Positions 1 through 14,418 of a DNA stretch of 20,040 nt are shown here, in pieces. The notes below the pieces were generated by a model. It ran no database searches. It saw nothing but the letters and a program-made list of their open reading frames with translations, and was not told where the DNA came from. The stretch's first letter is position 1. Each line of letters opens with the position of its first letter. The DNA is taken from NCBI GenBank assembly GCA_016208665.1, contig JACQXT010000073.1, positions 1 through 20,040 of the forward strand, given 5' to 3'. The position numbers and the translations under genes were made by a program. Source of the DNA: Chitinivibrionia bacterium. Its GTDB lineage: Bacteria; Krumholzibacteriota; Krumholzibacteriia; WVZY01.

Positions 1-2597
<2,597 letters not shown>

Positions 2598-2641
2598 GCT
2601 TGCCGCGCTGCCCGTGGGAGTGTGAGAGCGCGTAATGCACC

Positions 2642-2648
2642 AAGGAGG
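2642..2648 (+). promoter_or_regulatory. Ribosome binding site deciding the TTG start of rpoC
   Basis: A near-perfect Shine-Dalgarno AAGGAGG lies 8 bases upstream of TTG 2657. No in-frame ATG is suitably placed, and the protein from this TTG aligns with the usual N-terminus of beta', so this site fixes the start. Confidence 0.85.
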
Positions 2649-2656
2649 GCGTTCAT

Positions 2657-6712
<4,056 letters not shown>

Positions 6713-6732
6713 AGGGAGCAAAAGGAAAAAGC

Positions 6733-6761
6733 TTGACAGTTTCACAACTTAGCGGTAGATT
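6733..6761 (+). promoter_or_regulatory. Predicted sigma70-type promoter of the str genes
   Basis: A perfect -35 hexamer TTGACA (6733-6738) is followed by exactly 17 bases and a -10 hexamer TAGATT (6756-6761, four of six consensus bases). It lies just after the rpoC stop and well before rpsL, where many bacteria start str transcription. Transcription would begin near 6768, giving a leader of about 215 bases. I see no clear terminator between rpoC and this site, so read-through from rpoBC is also likely. Confidence 0.6.
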
Positions 6762-6800
6762 CTAACCTTTGCATGTGTGACTTTTCCTTGCCCCGATAGC

Positions 6801-6824
6801 TTACTAGCTGAATACATCTAGTAA
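6801..6824. repeat. Inverted repeat in the str leader, 7-base arms
   Basis: TTACTAG (6801-6807) and its exact reverse complement CTAGTAA (6818-6824) are separated by 10 bases in an AT-rich stretch. It lies just after the predicted transcription start and could be a protein-binding palindrome or a weak RNA hairpin. It has no T-run, so it is not a convincing terminator. Confidence 0.4.
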
Positions 6825-6840
6825 TTTCTAATTTGTTTTG

Positions 6841-6880
6841 TGATATATGGTTATGGAAGTTATCCACAGGCCCTATATCA
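6841..6880. repeat. Imperfect inverted repeat enclosing a DnaA-box sequence
   Basis: TGATATATGG (6841-6850) faces CCCTATATCA (6871-6880). The outer seven bases pair perfectly, then there is one mismatch and two more pairs. The 20 bases between the arms include the DnaA-box match at 6860-6868. It could be an operator or a leader hairpin; the sequence alone does not decide. Confidence 0.35.
6860..6868 (+). promoter_or_regulatory. Perfect DnaA-box match
   Basis: TTATCCACA matches the bacterial DnaA-box consensus TTATNCACA exactly, inside the predicted leader between rpoC and rpsL. It is a single nine-base match with no second box seen nearby, so it is not an origin. It could be a DnaA regulatory site or chance. 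Confidence 0.35.
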
Positions 6881-6899
6881 CAAGGGAATGTCATACGTA

Positions 6900-6928
6900 T
6901 CTCCGGGCCGGCCGGTCGGTCCCGGGGA
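6900..6928 (+). promoter_or_regulatory. GC-rich stem-loop in the rpsL leader
   Basis: TCTCCGGG (6900-6907) can pair over eight positions, including one G-U pair, with CCCGGGGA (6921-6928) around a 13-base GC-rich loop. It lies in the 5' untranslated region predicted upstream of rpsL and is followed by a second stem-loop, so the leader is probably structured. No known leader class is recognised. Confidence 0.4.
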
Positions 6929-6938
6929 AGTTGGAGGG

Positions 6939-6957
6939 GAGCCGGCATTTTCGGCTC
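6939..6957 (+). promoter_or_regulatory. Second stem-loop just upstream of the rpsL ribosome binding site
   Basis: GAGCCG (6939-6944) pairs perfectly with CGGCTC (6952-6957) around the 7-base loop GCATTTT. It ends 16 bases before the GGAGG at 6974-6978. Its placement would suit translational control of rpsL, but no ligand can be inferred. Confidence 0.4.
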
Positions 6958-6982
6958 GAATACCGTCTGTAATGGAGGAAGT

Positions 6983-7357
6983 TTGCCAACTATTAATCAG
7001 TTGATACGATCGGGACGGAAGGCCCAGAAGGGGAGAGCGAAAACCCCCGCAATGACACAGTGCCCGCAGAAACGAGGCGTGTGCACGAGGGTGTATACAC
7101 TTACTCCCAAGAAACCCAACTCGGCAATGCGCAAAGTCGCGAGGGTGCGGCTCACGAACGGGTTCGAGGTGACCGCGTATATTCCCGGCGAGGGCCACAA
7201 CCTGCAGGAACACTCGATCGTTTTAATACGAGGCGGAAGAGTCAAGGATCTTCCCGGGGTGCGATACCATATTATCAGGGGCGTCCTCGACGCAGCCGGC
7301 GTAGACGGAAGGCATAATTCGCGTTCCAAGTACGGCGTCAAGAGACCGAAGGCGTAA
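6983..7357 (+). CDS. rpsL: 30S ribosomal protein S12
   Basis: S12 sits at the decoding centre of the small subunit and contributes to tRNA selection accuracy. The product is 124 residues, the family length. The start is TTG 6983, preceded by GGAGG at 6974-6978, giving an N-terminus like PTINQLIR that matches S12. The frame is open further upstream (to 6833), but that part has no S12 similarity and is taken as leader. Conserved blocks [31 protein letters not shown] and [13 protein letters not shown] are all present. K43 and K88, where changes give streptomycin resistance, are wild type, and D89, the methylthiolation site in some bacteria, is present. It is first of the str genes and rpsG follows after 26 bases. 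Confidence 0.97.
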   Translation: MPTINQLIRSGRKAQKGRAKTPAMTQCPQKRGVCTRVYTLTPKKPNSAMRKVARVRLTNGFEVTAYIPGEGHNLQEHSIVLIRGGRVKDLPGVRYHIIRGVLDAAGVDGRHNSRSKYGVKRPKA

Positions 7358-7383
7358 GGCCCCGCGATTCGAATTGGAGTGAG

Positions 7384-7854
7384 ATGCCACGCAGAAGAGG
7401 AATCAAGAAGAGAGAGCTGGTGCCCGATCCGAAGTTCCATGATCTGATCGTCGCCCGCTTCGTCAATTACATCATGCGCAGAGGGAAAAAATCTCTCGCA
7501 GAAGACATCGTGTACGACTGCTTCGATATGATCGAGAAGAAAACCGGCCAGAAGGGCATCGAGGTGTTCAAAAAAGCTCTCGACAACGTCAAGCCGGTTC
7601 TCGAAGTGTCCTCCCGGCGGGTCGGCGGCGCGACCTACCAGATACCGGCCGAAGTGCGGCACGACCGGCGCGTCGCGCTGGCCATGCGCTGGATATCGGG
7701 GTACGCGCGGGTGCGGCCTGAAAAGACCATGTCCGAACGGCTCGCGAACGAATTGCTCATGGCGTCGCGTTTCGAAGGACCGTCGATCAAGAAGAAGGAA
7801 GATACGCACAAGATGGCGGAGGCGAACAAGGCGTTCGCCCATTTTAGATGGTAA
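7384..7854 (+). CDS. rpsG: 30S ribosomal protein S7
   Basis: S7 is a primary binder of the 3' major domain of 16S rRNA and starts assembly of the 30S head. The product is 156 residues, the usual length, starting MPRRRGIKKRE with a GGAG just upstream. The conserved beta-hairpin region RRVGGATYQIPAEV and the following RWISGYAR are present. In E. coli, S7 represses its own operon by binding the rpsL-rpsG gap; here that gap is only 26 bases, so such a site would have to be short or lie elsewhere. It is followed by an unusually long non-coding gap before fusA. Confidence 0.97.
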   Translation: MPRRRGIKKRELVPDPKFHDLIVARFVNYIMRRGKKSLAEDIVYDCFDMIEKKTGQKGIEVFKKALDNVKPVLEVSSRRVGGATYQIPAEVRHDRRVALAMRWISGYARVRPEKTMSERLANELLMASRFEGPSIKKKEDTHKMAEANKAFAHFRW

Positions 7855-8064
7855 CAAGCGCATTTGCATGCGTTCACATAATACAACAACTGCAGCTAGG
7901 CAGGGGTTGGCGCTCCTCGGGTTGAGTATATTGAACCTCGGGGTTTTTAGTTGAGAACATTTCGATTGAAAACATCGGAGTGCATGAATCCCACGATCGC
8001 TTGTTGACCGGTCTTGCCTGAGAAGGCTCGGCCGGCACATGCGACCGGTCGGGCAGGAAATGAA
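7855..8064 (+). other. Non-coding gap rpsG-fusA with several small RNA-like structures
   Basis: No convincing gene lies in these 210 bases. Visible elements: CGCAT/ATGCG around a four-base loop near 7860; a small hairpin AACC-TCGG-GGTT (7934-7945) running into TTTTT (7944-7948), resembling a weak terminator; an upstream GGGTT (7919-7923) that could pair with the same AACCT instead, including a G-U pair; GACCGGTC twice (8006-8013 and 8043-8050), each self-complementary and able to pair with the other; and between them GCCT-GAGA-AGGC (8016-8027), a short stem with a GNRA-type loop. A -10-like TATATT lies at 7927-7932 but lacks a well-placed -35. The fusA ribosome binding site AGGAA is at 8055-8059. 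Confidence 0.4.
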
Positions 8065-10158
8065 ATGGCAAGATTGGTCCCGCTGGAAAAGGTGAGAAAC
8101 ATCGGCATCATGGCTCATATCGATGCCGGTAAAACCACCATTACGGAAAGAATCCTGTTGTATACCGGCAAGCTCCACCGCATGGGGGTAGTCCACGACG
8201 GCGCCGCCACGATGGACTGGATGGAGCAGCAAAAAGAGCGCGGTATAACGATCACTTCCGCTGCAACTACCTGTTTCTGGTCGGGGCACAGAATCAATAT
8301 TATCGACACCCCCGGGCACGTCGATTTTACCGTCGAAGTCGAACGCAGCCTCCGCGTTCTCGACGGAGTGATCGCAATATTCTGCTCCGTCGGGGGAGTC
8401 GAGCCGCAATCCGAAACGGTGTGGCGGCAGGCGGATAAATACGGAATTCCCCGGATCGCGTTCGTCAACAAGATGGACCGGATGGGATCCGATTTTCATA
8501 ATGTTGTTTCGATGATCCGGGAACGGCTGGGAGCGAATGCGGTTCCCATACAGCTGCCCATCGGCAGCGGAGACCTGTTCAACGGCGTCATCGACCTGGT
8601 GAAAATGAAGGCGTATTTCTATAACGAAGATAATCTCGGAGCGACCTTCGAAGAGAAGAACATCCCCCAGGATCTGCTCGATCAGGCGCGCGACTACCGT
8701 GAACGCATGATCGAGAACCTCTCCGAGTTCGACGACGATCTCATGCATCAGTTCATCGGGAGCGGCGACGCCGACGAGGAAACGATCATGCGCGCCATTC
8801 GGCAGGCGGTCATGGACGTCCACGTGATCCCGGTGCTTTGCGGGGCGGCCTTCAAGAACAAGGGCGTCCAGAAGCTGCTGGACGCCGTACTCGACTACCT
8901 CCCGTCCCCGCTCGACGTGCCTCCCGTAGAGGGCGTAAATCCCTTCACGAAGAAAGAGGACAAGCGCCGGGTCGGGGATAAGGAGCCGTTTTCGGCGCTC
9001 GCGTTCAAGATCGCCGCGGATCCGTATATCGGAAAGCTCACCTACATACGGGTCTATAGCGGCGTCGCGAAGGCGGGAAGCCAGGTGCTCAACGCCTCAT
9101 CGAATTCGAAAGAGCGGATCGGCCGGCTCGTGCAGATGCACGCCAACAAGCGCGAGGAGCAGGAAGAGATCTATTCCGGCGACATCGCCGCGGTCGTCGG
9201 CTTCAAGAAGGTATTCACCGGCGATACGCTGTGCGATGTCCGCAAGCCGATCGTCCTGGAAACGATGCACTTCCCGGAACCGGTCCTGTCGGTCGCCATC
9301 GAGCCGAAGACGAAAAGCGACCAGGAGAAGCTCTCCCTCGCCCTGGAGAAGCTCAGCGACGAAGATCCGACCTTCAAGGTCTCGGTCAACGAGGAGACGG
9401 GGCAGACCCTGATTTCCGGCATGGGCGAACTGCACCTCGAGATTCTCGTCGACCGGATGCTCCGCGAGTTTGCGGTCGGAGCGAACGTCGGCAAGCCGCA
9501 GGTCGCCTATAAGGAATCGATTATCGGGGGCGCGGAAGCGGTCGGCAAGTTCATCAAGCAAAGCGGCGGCCACGGCCAGTACGGGCACGTCGAGCTGAGA
9601 GTCGAGCGGAACGAAAAGGGCGACAACTTCGTGTTCGAGAACAAGATCGTCGGCGGAAGCATTCCAAAGCATTTCATACCTTCCATCGAGCGGGGCATCC
9701 GGGATTCGATGACCTGCGGAGTGATCGCGGGTTTCCCGGTCGTCGGCGTCAAGGTGCAGTTGCTCGACGGCTCGTATCACGAGGTGGATTCCAGCGAAAT
9801 GGCGTTTCGCATGGCGGCGAGTTTCGCGTTCCGCGACGCCATGGGGAAGGCCCAACCGGTCATGCTGGAGCCCATCATGGAAATAGAAGTGGTTCTTCCC
9901 CAGGAGTACATGGGAGAAGTGATCGCGGACCTGAATTCCCGGAGAGGCAAGATCGGCGGCATGTTCCGCCGGGCGGACGCCCAGGTGTTGGCCGCGAGAG
10001 CCCCCCTGTCGGATATGTTCGGATACGCCACCGCGCTCCGTTCCTTGACGCAGGGGAGAGCCGTCTACTCAATGCAGTTCTTGAGATATGAAGCACTTCC
10101 AGAGGATATGGTACAGGAATTCATCGGCAAGTTTCACGGCAGAGCCTTAAGAAATTAA
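8065..10158 (+). CDS. fusA: Elongation factor G
   Basis: EF-G is the translocation GTPase, moving tRNAs and mRNA after peptide transfer and acting with RRF in ribosome recycling. The product is 697 residues, typical for the family. ATG 8065 is chosen over the upstream in-frame ATG 8014 because it has AGGAA at 8055-8059 and gives the usual N-terminus [20 protein letters not shown]. GTPase motifs: AHIDAGKTT 17-25, RGITI 59-63, DTPGHVDF 81-88, NKMD 135-138 and a G5-like GAAFK. Domain IV shows [10 protein letters not shown] and the tip motif [11 protein letters not shown]. The product resembles canonical EF-G rather than a specialised paralogue, which fits its place in the str genes. The stop codon overlaps the tuf ribosome binding site. 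Confidence 0.97.
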   Translation: MARLVPLEKVRNIGIMAHIDAGKTTITERILLYTGKLHRMGVVHDGAATMDWMEQQKERGITITSAATTCFWSGHRINIIDTPGHVDFTVEVERSLRVLDGVIAIFCSVGGVEPQSETVWRQADKYGIPRIAFVNKMDRMGSDFHNVVSMIRERLGANAVPIQLPIGSGDLFNGVIDLVKMKAYFYNEDNLGATFEEKNIPQDLLDQARDYRERMIENLSEFDDDLMHQFIGSGDADEETIMRAIRQAVMDVHVIPVLCGAAFKNKGVQKLLDAVLDYLPSPLDVPPVEGVNPFTKKEDKRRVGDKEPFSALAFKIAADPYIGKLTYIRVYSGVAKAGSQVLNASSNSKERIGRLVQMHANKREEQEEIYSGDIAAVVGFKKVFTGDTLCDVRKPIVLETMHFPEPVLSVAIEPKTKSDQEKLSLALEKLSDEDPTFKVSVNEETGQTLISGMGELHLEILVDRMLREFAVGANVGKPQVAYKESIIGGAEAVGKFIKQSGGHGQYGHVELRVERNEKGDNFVFENKIVGGSIPKHFIPSIERGIRDSMTCGVIAGFPVVGVKVQLLDGSYHEVDSSEMAFRMAASFAFRDAMGKAQPVMLEPIMEIEVVLPQEYMGEVIADLNSRRGKIGGMFRRADAQVLAARAPLSDMFGYATALRSLTQGRAVYSMQFLRYEALPEDMVQEFIGKFHGRALRN

Positions 10159-10163
10159 GGAGG
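10156..10163 (+). promoter_or_regulatory. fusA stop merged with tuf ribosome binding site
   Basis: TAAGGAGG contains both the fusA TAA stop and a strong Shine-Dalgarno AAGGAGG, 8 bases before ATG 10172. The arrangement suggests translational coupling of fusA and tuf. Confidence 0.75.
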
Positions 10164-10171
10164 CGACACAC

Positions 10172-11371
10172 ATGGCGAAAGCGAAATTTGAACGGACGAA
10201 GCCGCACGTAAACGTAGGGACGATCGGGCACGTGGACCATGGGAAGACGACGTTGACGTCGGCGATCACGCAGATACTGGCGAAGCACGGATTGGCGGAC
10301 TACATACCGTTCGACCAGATCGACAAGGCGCCGGAGGAGAAGGAGCGGGGGATCACGATTGCGACGGCGCACGTGGAGTACCAGACGAAGAACCGCCACT
10401 ATGCGCACGTGGACTGTCCGGGGCACGCGGACTACATCAAGAACATGATCACGGGCGCTGCGCAGATGGACGGGGCGGTGCTGGTGGTGAGCGCGGCGGA
10501 CGGTCCGATGCCGCAGACGCGGGAGCACGTGCTGTTGGCGCGCCAGGTGAACGTGCCGCACATCGTGGTGTACCTGAACAAGGTTGACATGGTGGACGAT
10601 CCGGAGCTCTTGGAGCTGGTGGAGCTCGAGGTTCGGGAGTTGTTGTCGAGCTACGAGTTTCCCGGGGACGAGATCCCGGTGGTGCGCGGGAGCGCGCTGA
10701 AGGCGTTGGGGTGCGGGTGCGGGAAGACGGACTGTCCGAACTGCAAGAGTGTGTTTGAGCTTATGGAAGCGATCGACACGCACATACCGACGCCGGAGCG
10801 GGACCGGGACCGGCCGTTCTTGATGCCTGTGGAGGACGTATTTTCGATCATGGGCCGGGGGACGGTGGGGACGGGGCGCGTGGAGCGCGGGAAGATCAAG
10901 ATCGGGGACAAGGTTGAGCGCGTGGGAGTGAAGGAGACGAAGGAGACGGTGGTGACGGGAGTGGAGATGTTCCGGAAGACGCTGGACTATGCGGAAGCGG
11001 GGGACAACGTGGGGCTCCTCTTGCGGGGGATCGAGAAGGAGGATTTGGAGCGGGGGATGGTGTTGGCGGCTCCGAAGTCGATCACGCCGCACACGACGTT
11101 CAAGGGGAAGCTGTACATATTGACGAAGGAAGAGGGGGGCCGGCACACGCCGTTCTTCAACGGGTATCGTCCGCAGTTTTACTTTCGGACGACTGACGTG
11201 ACGGGCGTGGCGACCTTGCCCGAGGGGACGGAGATGGTGATGCCGGGCGAGAACGTGGAGTTGGCGATAACGCTGATAACGCCGATAGCGATGGAGAAGG
11301 AATTGCGCTTCGCGATTCGCGAAGGAGGCCGCACGGTGGGAGCCGGCGTGGTCACGGAGATCATAGAATGA
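10172..11371 (+). CDS. tuf: Elongation factor Tu with an extra cysteine cluster
   Basis: EF-Tu carries aminoacyl-tRNA to the ribosomal A site as a GTPase. The product is 399 residues. Motifs: GHVDHGKT 19-26, RGITI 59-63, DCPGHADY 81-88, NKVD 136-139 and GSALK 173-177; domains II and III follow with [13 protein letters not shown] and a normal C-terminus. Directly after G5 it has C181, C183, C188 and C191 ([11 protein letters not shown]), a spacing able to bind a metal, where E. coli EF-Tu has a cysteine-free segment. Codon use is striking: 32 of 34 Thr codons are ACG, about two thirds of Gly codons are GGG, and Val is mostly GTG. The last 20 or so codons return towards the style of the neighbours. 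The stop overlaps the rpsJ start as ATGA. Confidence 0.97.
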   Translation: MAKAKFERTKPHVNVGTIGHVDHGKTTLTSAITQILAKHGLADYIPFDQIDKAPEEKERGITIATAHVEYQTKNRHYAHVDCPGHADYIKNMITGAAQMDGAVLVVSAADGPMPQTREHVLLARQVNVPHIVVYLNKVDMVDDPELLELVELEVRELLSSYEFPGDEIPVVRGSALKALGCGCGKTDCPNCKSVFELMEAIDTHIPTPERDRDRPFLMPVEDVFSIMGRGTVGTGRVERGKIKIGDKVERVGVKETKETVVTGVEMFRKTLDYAEAGDNVGLLLRGIEKEDLERGMVLAAPKSITPHTTFKGKLYILTKEEGGRHTPFFNGYRPQFYFRTTDVTGVATLPEGTEMVMPGENVELAITLITPIAMEKELRFAIREGGRTVGAGVVTEIIE

Positions 11372-11676
11372 ACGCACAGAAAATACGCATAAAGCTCAAA
11401 GCCTACGAGCATGCGACGCTCGACCGCACGACGGATGAAATCGTCAAGACGGCGAAGAGGACGGGCGCCCGGGTCAAGGGTCCCATCCCGCTGCCGACGA
11501 AGCGGAGTTTCTATACCGTATTGCGGTCGCCGCACGTGAACAAGAAGTCCCGGGAGCAATTCGAGATTCGCGTTCACAAGCGGTTGATCGATTTGACGCA
11601 CACGACCCAGCAGACGATAGACGACCTCACGAAGCTCGTCCTGCCTGCGGGCGTGGATATCGAGATCAAGACGTAG
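11368..11676 (+). CDS. rpsJ: 30S ribosomal protein S10
   Basis: S10 is a late-binding protein of the 30S head; in E. coli it also works as NusE in antitermination. The product is 102 residues, the usual size, beginning [19 protein letters not shown], with [24 protein letters not shown] and VDIEIKT conserved. ATG 11368 overlaps the tuf stop in ATGA. There is therefore no room here for the long S10 leader known in E. coli, and rpsJ is probably translated by coupling to tuf. rplC follows after 72 bases. Confidence 0.97.
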   Translation: MNAQKIRIKLKAYEHATLDRTTDEIVKTAKRTGARVKGPIPLPTKRSFYTVLRSPHVNKKSREQFEIRVHKRLIDLTHTTQQTIDDLTKLVLPAGVDIEIKT

Positions 11677-11748
11677 GGCATGGTGCCGAGGCGGCGAGCA
11701 CATGGCATGTAGCATTGAGAGCGCGCGATGCGCTGTGGAGGACGGTAT

Positions 11749-12366
11749 ATGGAAGGCCTGATAGGGAAGAAACTGGGCATGACGCAGGTATTCGAGGAAT
11801 CCGGACGGTCGATTCCCGTATCCGTAATCGAAGCGGGCCCCTGCCCCGTGGTGCAAATCAAAACGGTCGAGAAGGACGGCTACGGCGCGATCCAGATCGG
11901 CTTCGGTTCCGCCACGAAGAACAAGCTGACCAGGCCGATCGAGGGCCATTTCAAGAAGGCCAAGGTCGAACCGCGGCGCATTCTGAAAGAGGTGCGCGTC
12001 GACGCGCCCGACACATACGCCGTCGGCCAGGCGATCAACGTGAAGATCTTCGAAGGCGCATCGAAAGTCCACGTTTCCGGATTCACGAAGGGCCGCGGCT
12101 ACGCCGGCGTGACGAAGAAACACGGATTCAAAGGCGGCAAGGAAACACACGGCTGCAAGAGCCACCGCGTCCCGGGCTCGGTCGGAAACAACTCGAGTCC
12201 GGCCCGCGTGTTCAAGGGAAAGAGGCTCGCCGGCCGCATGGGCAACGAGCAGAGAACGATACAGAATCTTCAGGTCGTACAGATCGATGTCGAAAACAAC
12301 CTCCTCTTCGTGCGGGGGGCCGTACCCGGCGCGAACAACGGGATTGTGTTCATCCGTAAAGCATAA
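11749..12366 (+). CDS. rplC: 50S ribosomal protein L3
   Basis: L3 is an early-assembly protein whose extension reaches towards the peptidyl transferase centre. The product is 205 residues, near the family norm. ATG 11749 is preferred over in-frame ATG 11728 because TGGAGGA (11736-11742) sits just upstream and MEGLIGKKLGMTQVF is the classic L3 start. The conserved central loop is at residues 137-169 (SHRVPGSVG, then RVFKGKRLAGRMGNEQ). The C-terminal VRGAVPGANNGIVFIRK is intact. The 72 bases between rpsJ and rplC hold only the ribosome binding site and a small GGCA/TGCC inverted repeat. Confidence 0.97.
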   Translation: MEGLIGKKLGMTQVFEESGRSIPVSVIEAGPCPVVQIKTVEKDGYGAIQIGFGSATKNKLTRPIEGHFKKAKVEPRRILKEVRVDAPDTYAVGQAINVKIFEGASKVHVSGFTKGRGYAGVTKKHGFKGGKETHGCKSHRVPGSVGNNSSPARVFKGKRLAGRMGNEQRTIQNLQVVQIDVENNLLFVRGAVPGANNGIVFIRKA

Positions 12367-12393
12367 ACCGAGTCGCAGGCAAAAGGATCTATC

Positions 12394-13023
12394 ATGGCAA
12401 CGGCAAAATATTTCGCGAAGGACGGCACGGAAAAGGGAAGCCGGGAACTGCCGGCGGCCGTCTTCGGGTGCGAAGTCAACGAACACCTCATGTATGAAGC
12501 CGTGCGCGCCTACAGCGCCAAGCAGCGGCAGGGAAACGCTTCGACGAAGGAGCGTTCGGACGTCCGGGGAGGCGGCAAGAAACCGTACCGCCAGAAAGGT
12601 ACAGGACGCGCCCGGGCCGGCACCATCCGATCGCCGATTTGGAGGGGCGGCGGCATCGTGTTCGGACCGCATCCCCGAGATTACCGGATCGAGCTTCCGA
12701 AGAAGATCCGGCGCGGCGCCCTTCTATCGGCCCTCTCGAGCAGAGCCCTGGACGGGGACATCCTGATCATCGACGACGTCGATCTCAGCGAGCCGAAAAC
12801 GAAAGCCTTTGCCAAAGTTCTGAAACACATGGATTCCTATAAGAAGAAGACGCTGTTCCTGCTCGATGCGCCGAAGGAAGCGGTCGTGAAATCGGCCCGC
12901 AATATACCGGGGGTCAAGATCGTGCTCGGCAAGCAGGTGAGCGTCTACGACGTGATGTGGGCGGACAAGATCATCATCACGGAGCCCGCCGTCCGGACTA
13001 TGGAGGAGGTGTTCAAGGCATGA
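12394..13023 (+). CDS. rplD: 50S ribosomal protein L4
   Basis: L4 lines the peptide exit tunnel; in E. coli it also represses the S10 operon. The product is 209 residues. The tunnel loop lies at about residues 59-87 (GGGKKPYRQKGTGRARAG, then SPIWRGGG), with no insertion or change typical of macrolide resistance that I can see. The C-terminal globular part runs to the stop at 13021-13023, which overlaps the rplW start in ATGA. AAGGA at 12383-12387 supports ATG 12394. Whether L4 autoregulates here is unknown, because the E. coli-type leader is absent from the tuf-rpsJ junction. Confidence 0.97.
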   Translation: MATAKYFAKDGTEKGSRELPAAVFGCEVNEHLMYEAVRAYSAKQRQGNASTKERSDVRGGGKKPYRQKGTGRARAGTIRSPIWRGGGIVFGPHPRDYRIELPKKIRRGALLSALSSRALDGDILIIDDVDLSEPKTKAFAKVLKHMDSYKKKTLFLLDAPKEAVVKSARNIPGVKIVLGKQVSVYDVMWADKIIITEPAVRTMEEVFKA

Positions 13024-13322
13024 GCGATATCAGGCTGATCGTGAAACGGCCGGTTATCACCGAGAAGAGCACGGCGCTCAAGGAAGCCTCCAACAGGTAC
13101 GTATTCAAGGTGGATGTCCATGCGAACAAACGCCAGATCAAACAGGCGGTGGAAAAGCTGTTCAACGTTCACGTGAAAGACGTCAGAACGGCGGTGTACG
13201 CAGGCAAGGTCACCGTTGTCATGAGACGCTCCGGCAGGTTTACGGGTTCGAAATCACGCTGGAAAAAAGCATACGTAACGATCGCCGAAGGCGAAACAAT
13301 CGACGTTTTCGACGTTGTGTAA
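13020..13322 (+). CDS. rplW: 50S ribosomal protein L23
   Basis: L23 sits at the exit-tunnel rim and docks trigger factor and the signal recognition particle. The product is 100 residues, the expected length. ATG 13020 overlaps the rplD stop (ATGA), so the frame open further upstream is not part of the gene. It begins MSDIRLIVKRPVITEKST, with the conserved KRPVITEKS and the basic loop GRFTGSKSRWKKAYV. It is translationally coupled to rplD. Confidence 0.96.
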   Translation: MSDIRLIVKRPVITEKSTALKEASNRYVFKVDVHANKRQIKQAVEKLFNVHVKDVRTAVYAGKVTVVMRRSGRFTGSKSRWKKAYVTIAEGETIDVFDVV

Positions 13323-13340
13323 GGAAGAGAAGTGATTTAA

Positions 13341-14171
13341 ATGCCGGTAAAAAAGTTCAAACCGATCACGCCGACGCTGCGGTACCGGACGGTTTCCGAT
13401 TTTGCGGAGCTGAGCACCAGGACTCCTGAGAAATCGCTCCTGGAACCGTTGAAGAGGACCGGCGGGAGAAACAACCGCGGCCGTTTGACGATGCGCCACC
13501 AAGGCGGCGGACACAAGAAGATGTACCGGGCCGTCGATTTCAAGCGGGACAAGCTGAACATCCCGGCCACGGTGGCCTCGGTCGAATACGATCCGAACCG
13601 CTCCGCCAGGATCGCGCTCCTGCATTACGCCGACGGCGAGAAGCGCTACATCCTCGCTCCGGACAAACTGATCGTCGGGGCCGTCATCGTCGCCGGCGCT
13701 GAAGTGGATATCAAACCCGGCAACGCCCTTCCGCTCGAGAAGATCCCGCTGGGCACCATGGTGCACAACATCGAGCTTTCGAAGGGACGCGGAGGCCAGA
13801 TGGTGCGCTCCGCCGGAGGATACGCGCAAATCATGGCCAAGGAAGGCGACTACGTTCAGGTTCGAATTCCCTCGGGCGAGGTGCGAATGGTCCGCAAGGA
13901 GTGTTACGCCACGATCGGCCAGGTGGGCAATCTGGAGCACGAGAACGTCGTATTCGGCAAGGCGGGGAAATCGAGATGGATGGGCATCCGTCCGTCCGTC
14001 CGCGGCGTCGCGATGAACCCGATCGACCATCCGCTCGGAGGCGGCGAAGGGAAATCCAGCGGCGGCAGGCACCCGACCACTCCGTGGGGGAAACCGACCA
14101 AGGGATACAAGACGAGAAAGAAGCAGTTGAGCGATAAATATATCGTCAGGCGTCGTGCAAAGAAGAAATAA
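13341..14171 (+). CDS. rplB: 50S ribosomal protein L2
   Basis: L2 is a universally conserved 23S rRNA-binding protein needed for subunit joining and close to the peptidyl transferase centre. The product is 276 residues, the usual length. It has the N-terminal OB-fold region ([17 protein letters not shown]), the central SH3-like part and the C-terminal [20 protein letters not shown]230 aligns with the functionally important E. coli H229; the next conserved His of DHPHGGG is Leu here (DHPLGGG). A purine-rich AAGGAAGAG lies about 11 bases before ATG 13341. Confidence 0.97.
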   Translation: MPVKKFKPITPTLRYRTVSDFAELSTRTPEKSLLEPLKRTGGRNNRGRLTMRHQGGGHKKMYRAVDFKRDKLNIPATVASVEYDPNRSARIALLHYADGEKRYILAPDKLIVGAVIVAGAEVDIKPGNALPLEKIPLGTMVHNIELSKGRGGQMVRSAGGYAQIMAKEGDYVQVRIPSGEVRMVRKECYATIGQVGNLEHENVVFGKAGKSRWMGIRPSVRGVAMNPIDHPLGGGEGKSSGGRHPTTPWGKPTKGYKTRKKQLSDKYIVRRRAKKK

Positions 14172-14189
14172 ACCAGGTAAGGACACACT

Positions 14190-14418
14190 ATGGGCAGAAG
14201 TCTCAAGAAAGGTCCGTTCATCGACCAGAAGCTCATGAAGAAGATCATCAACATGAGCCGGGTCGGCGACCGTCGCAGTTCACAACGGCAACAAGTTCAT
14301 TCCGATCTTCGTCAACGAGAACATGGTCGGGCACAAGGTGGGAGAATTCGCCGCAACGAGAACGTACCGGGGACACACGAGCAAGACGATGAAAGCCCAG
14401 AAGGGCACGAAGAGTTAA
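14190..14418 (+). pseudogene. rpsS: 30S ribosomal protein S19, disrupted by a frameshifting deletion
   Basis: S19 binds the 16S 3' major domain with S13. The gene starts well (ATG 14190; MGRSLKKGPFIDQKLMKKI to about VGD at 14268-14270), then S19 similarity resumes in another frame at 14269 ([19 protein letters not shown], then [17 protein letters not shown]) and ends at TAA 14416-14418. Some 20 residues normally between these parts, including the rRNA-contacting TWSRRST motif, are missing. The total of 229 bases is not a multiple of three, so the loss is of 3n+2 bases, most likely about 59 or 62. Without correction, translation runs out of frame to TGA 14439-14441, four bases before rplV. Programmed frameshifting could not restore the missing segment. 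A consensus or assembly error is as likely as a real mutation. Confidence 0.85.

Noticed and set aside
6833..6982. A 50-residue N-terminal extension of S12 in the open frame upstream of TTG 6983
   Set aside because: The extension has no S12 similarity, while TTG 6983 has a ribosome binding site and gives the exact family length.
7868..7954. A 28-codon frame in the rpsG-fusA gap starting at ATG 7868, possible leader peptide
   Set aside because: No ribosome binding site is visible upstream, there is no regulatory codon run, and a frame this short is expected by chance.
6997..8823. A 608-codon minus-strand open frame opposite rpsL, rpsG and fusA
   Set aside because: Same shadow effect; it crosses three real genes and two intergenic regions and has no family match that I recognise.
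14262..14275. Programmed ribosomal frameshift in rpsS
   Set aside because: A frameshift would fix the frame but not supply the missing 20 or so residues, and no slippery heptamer is present.
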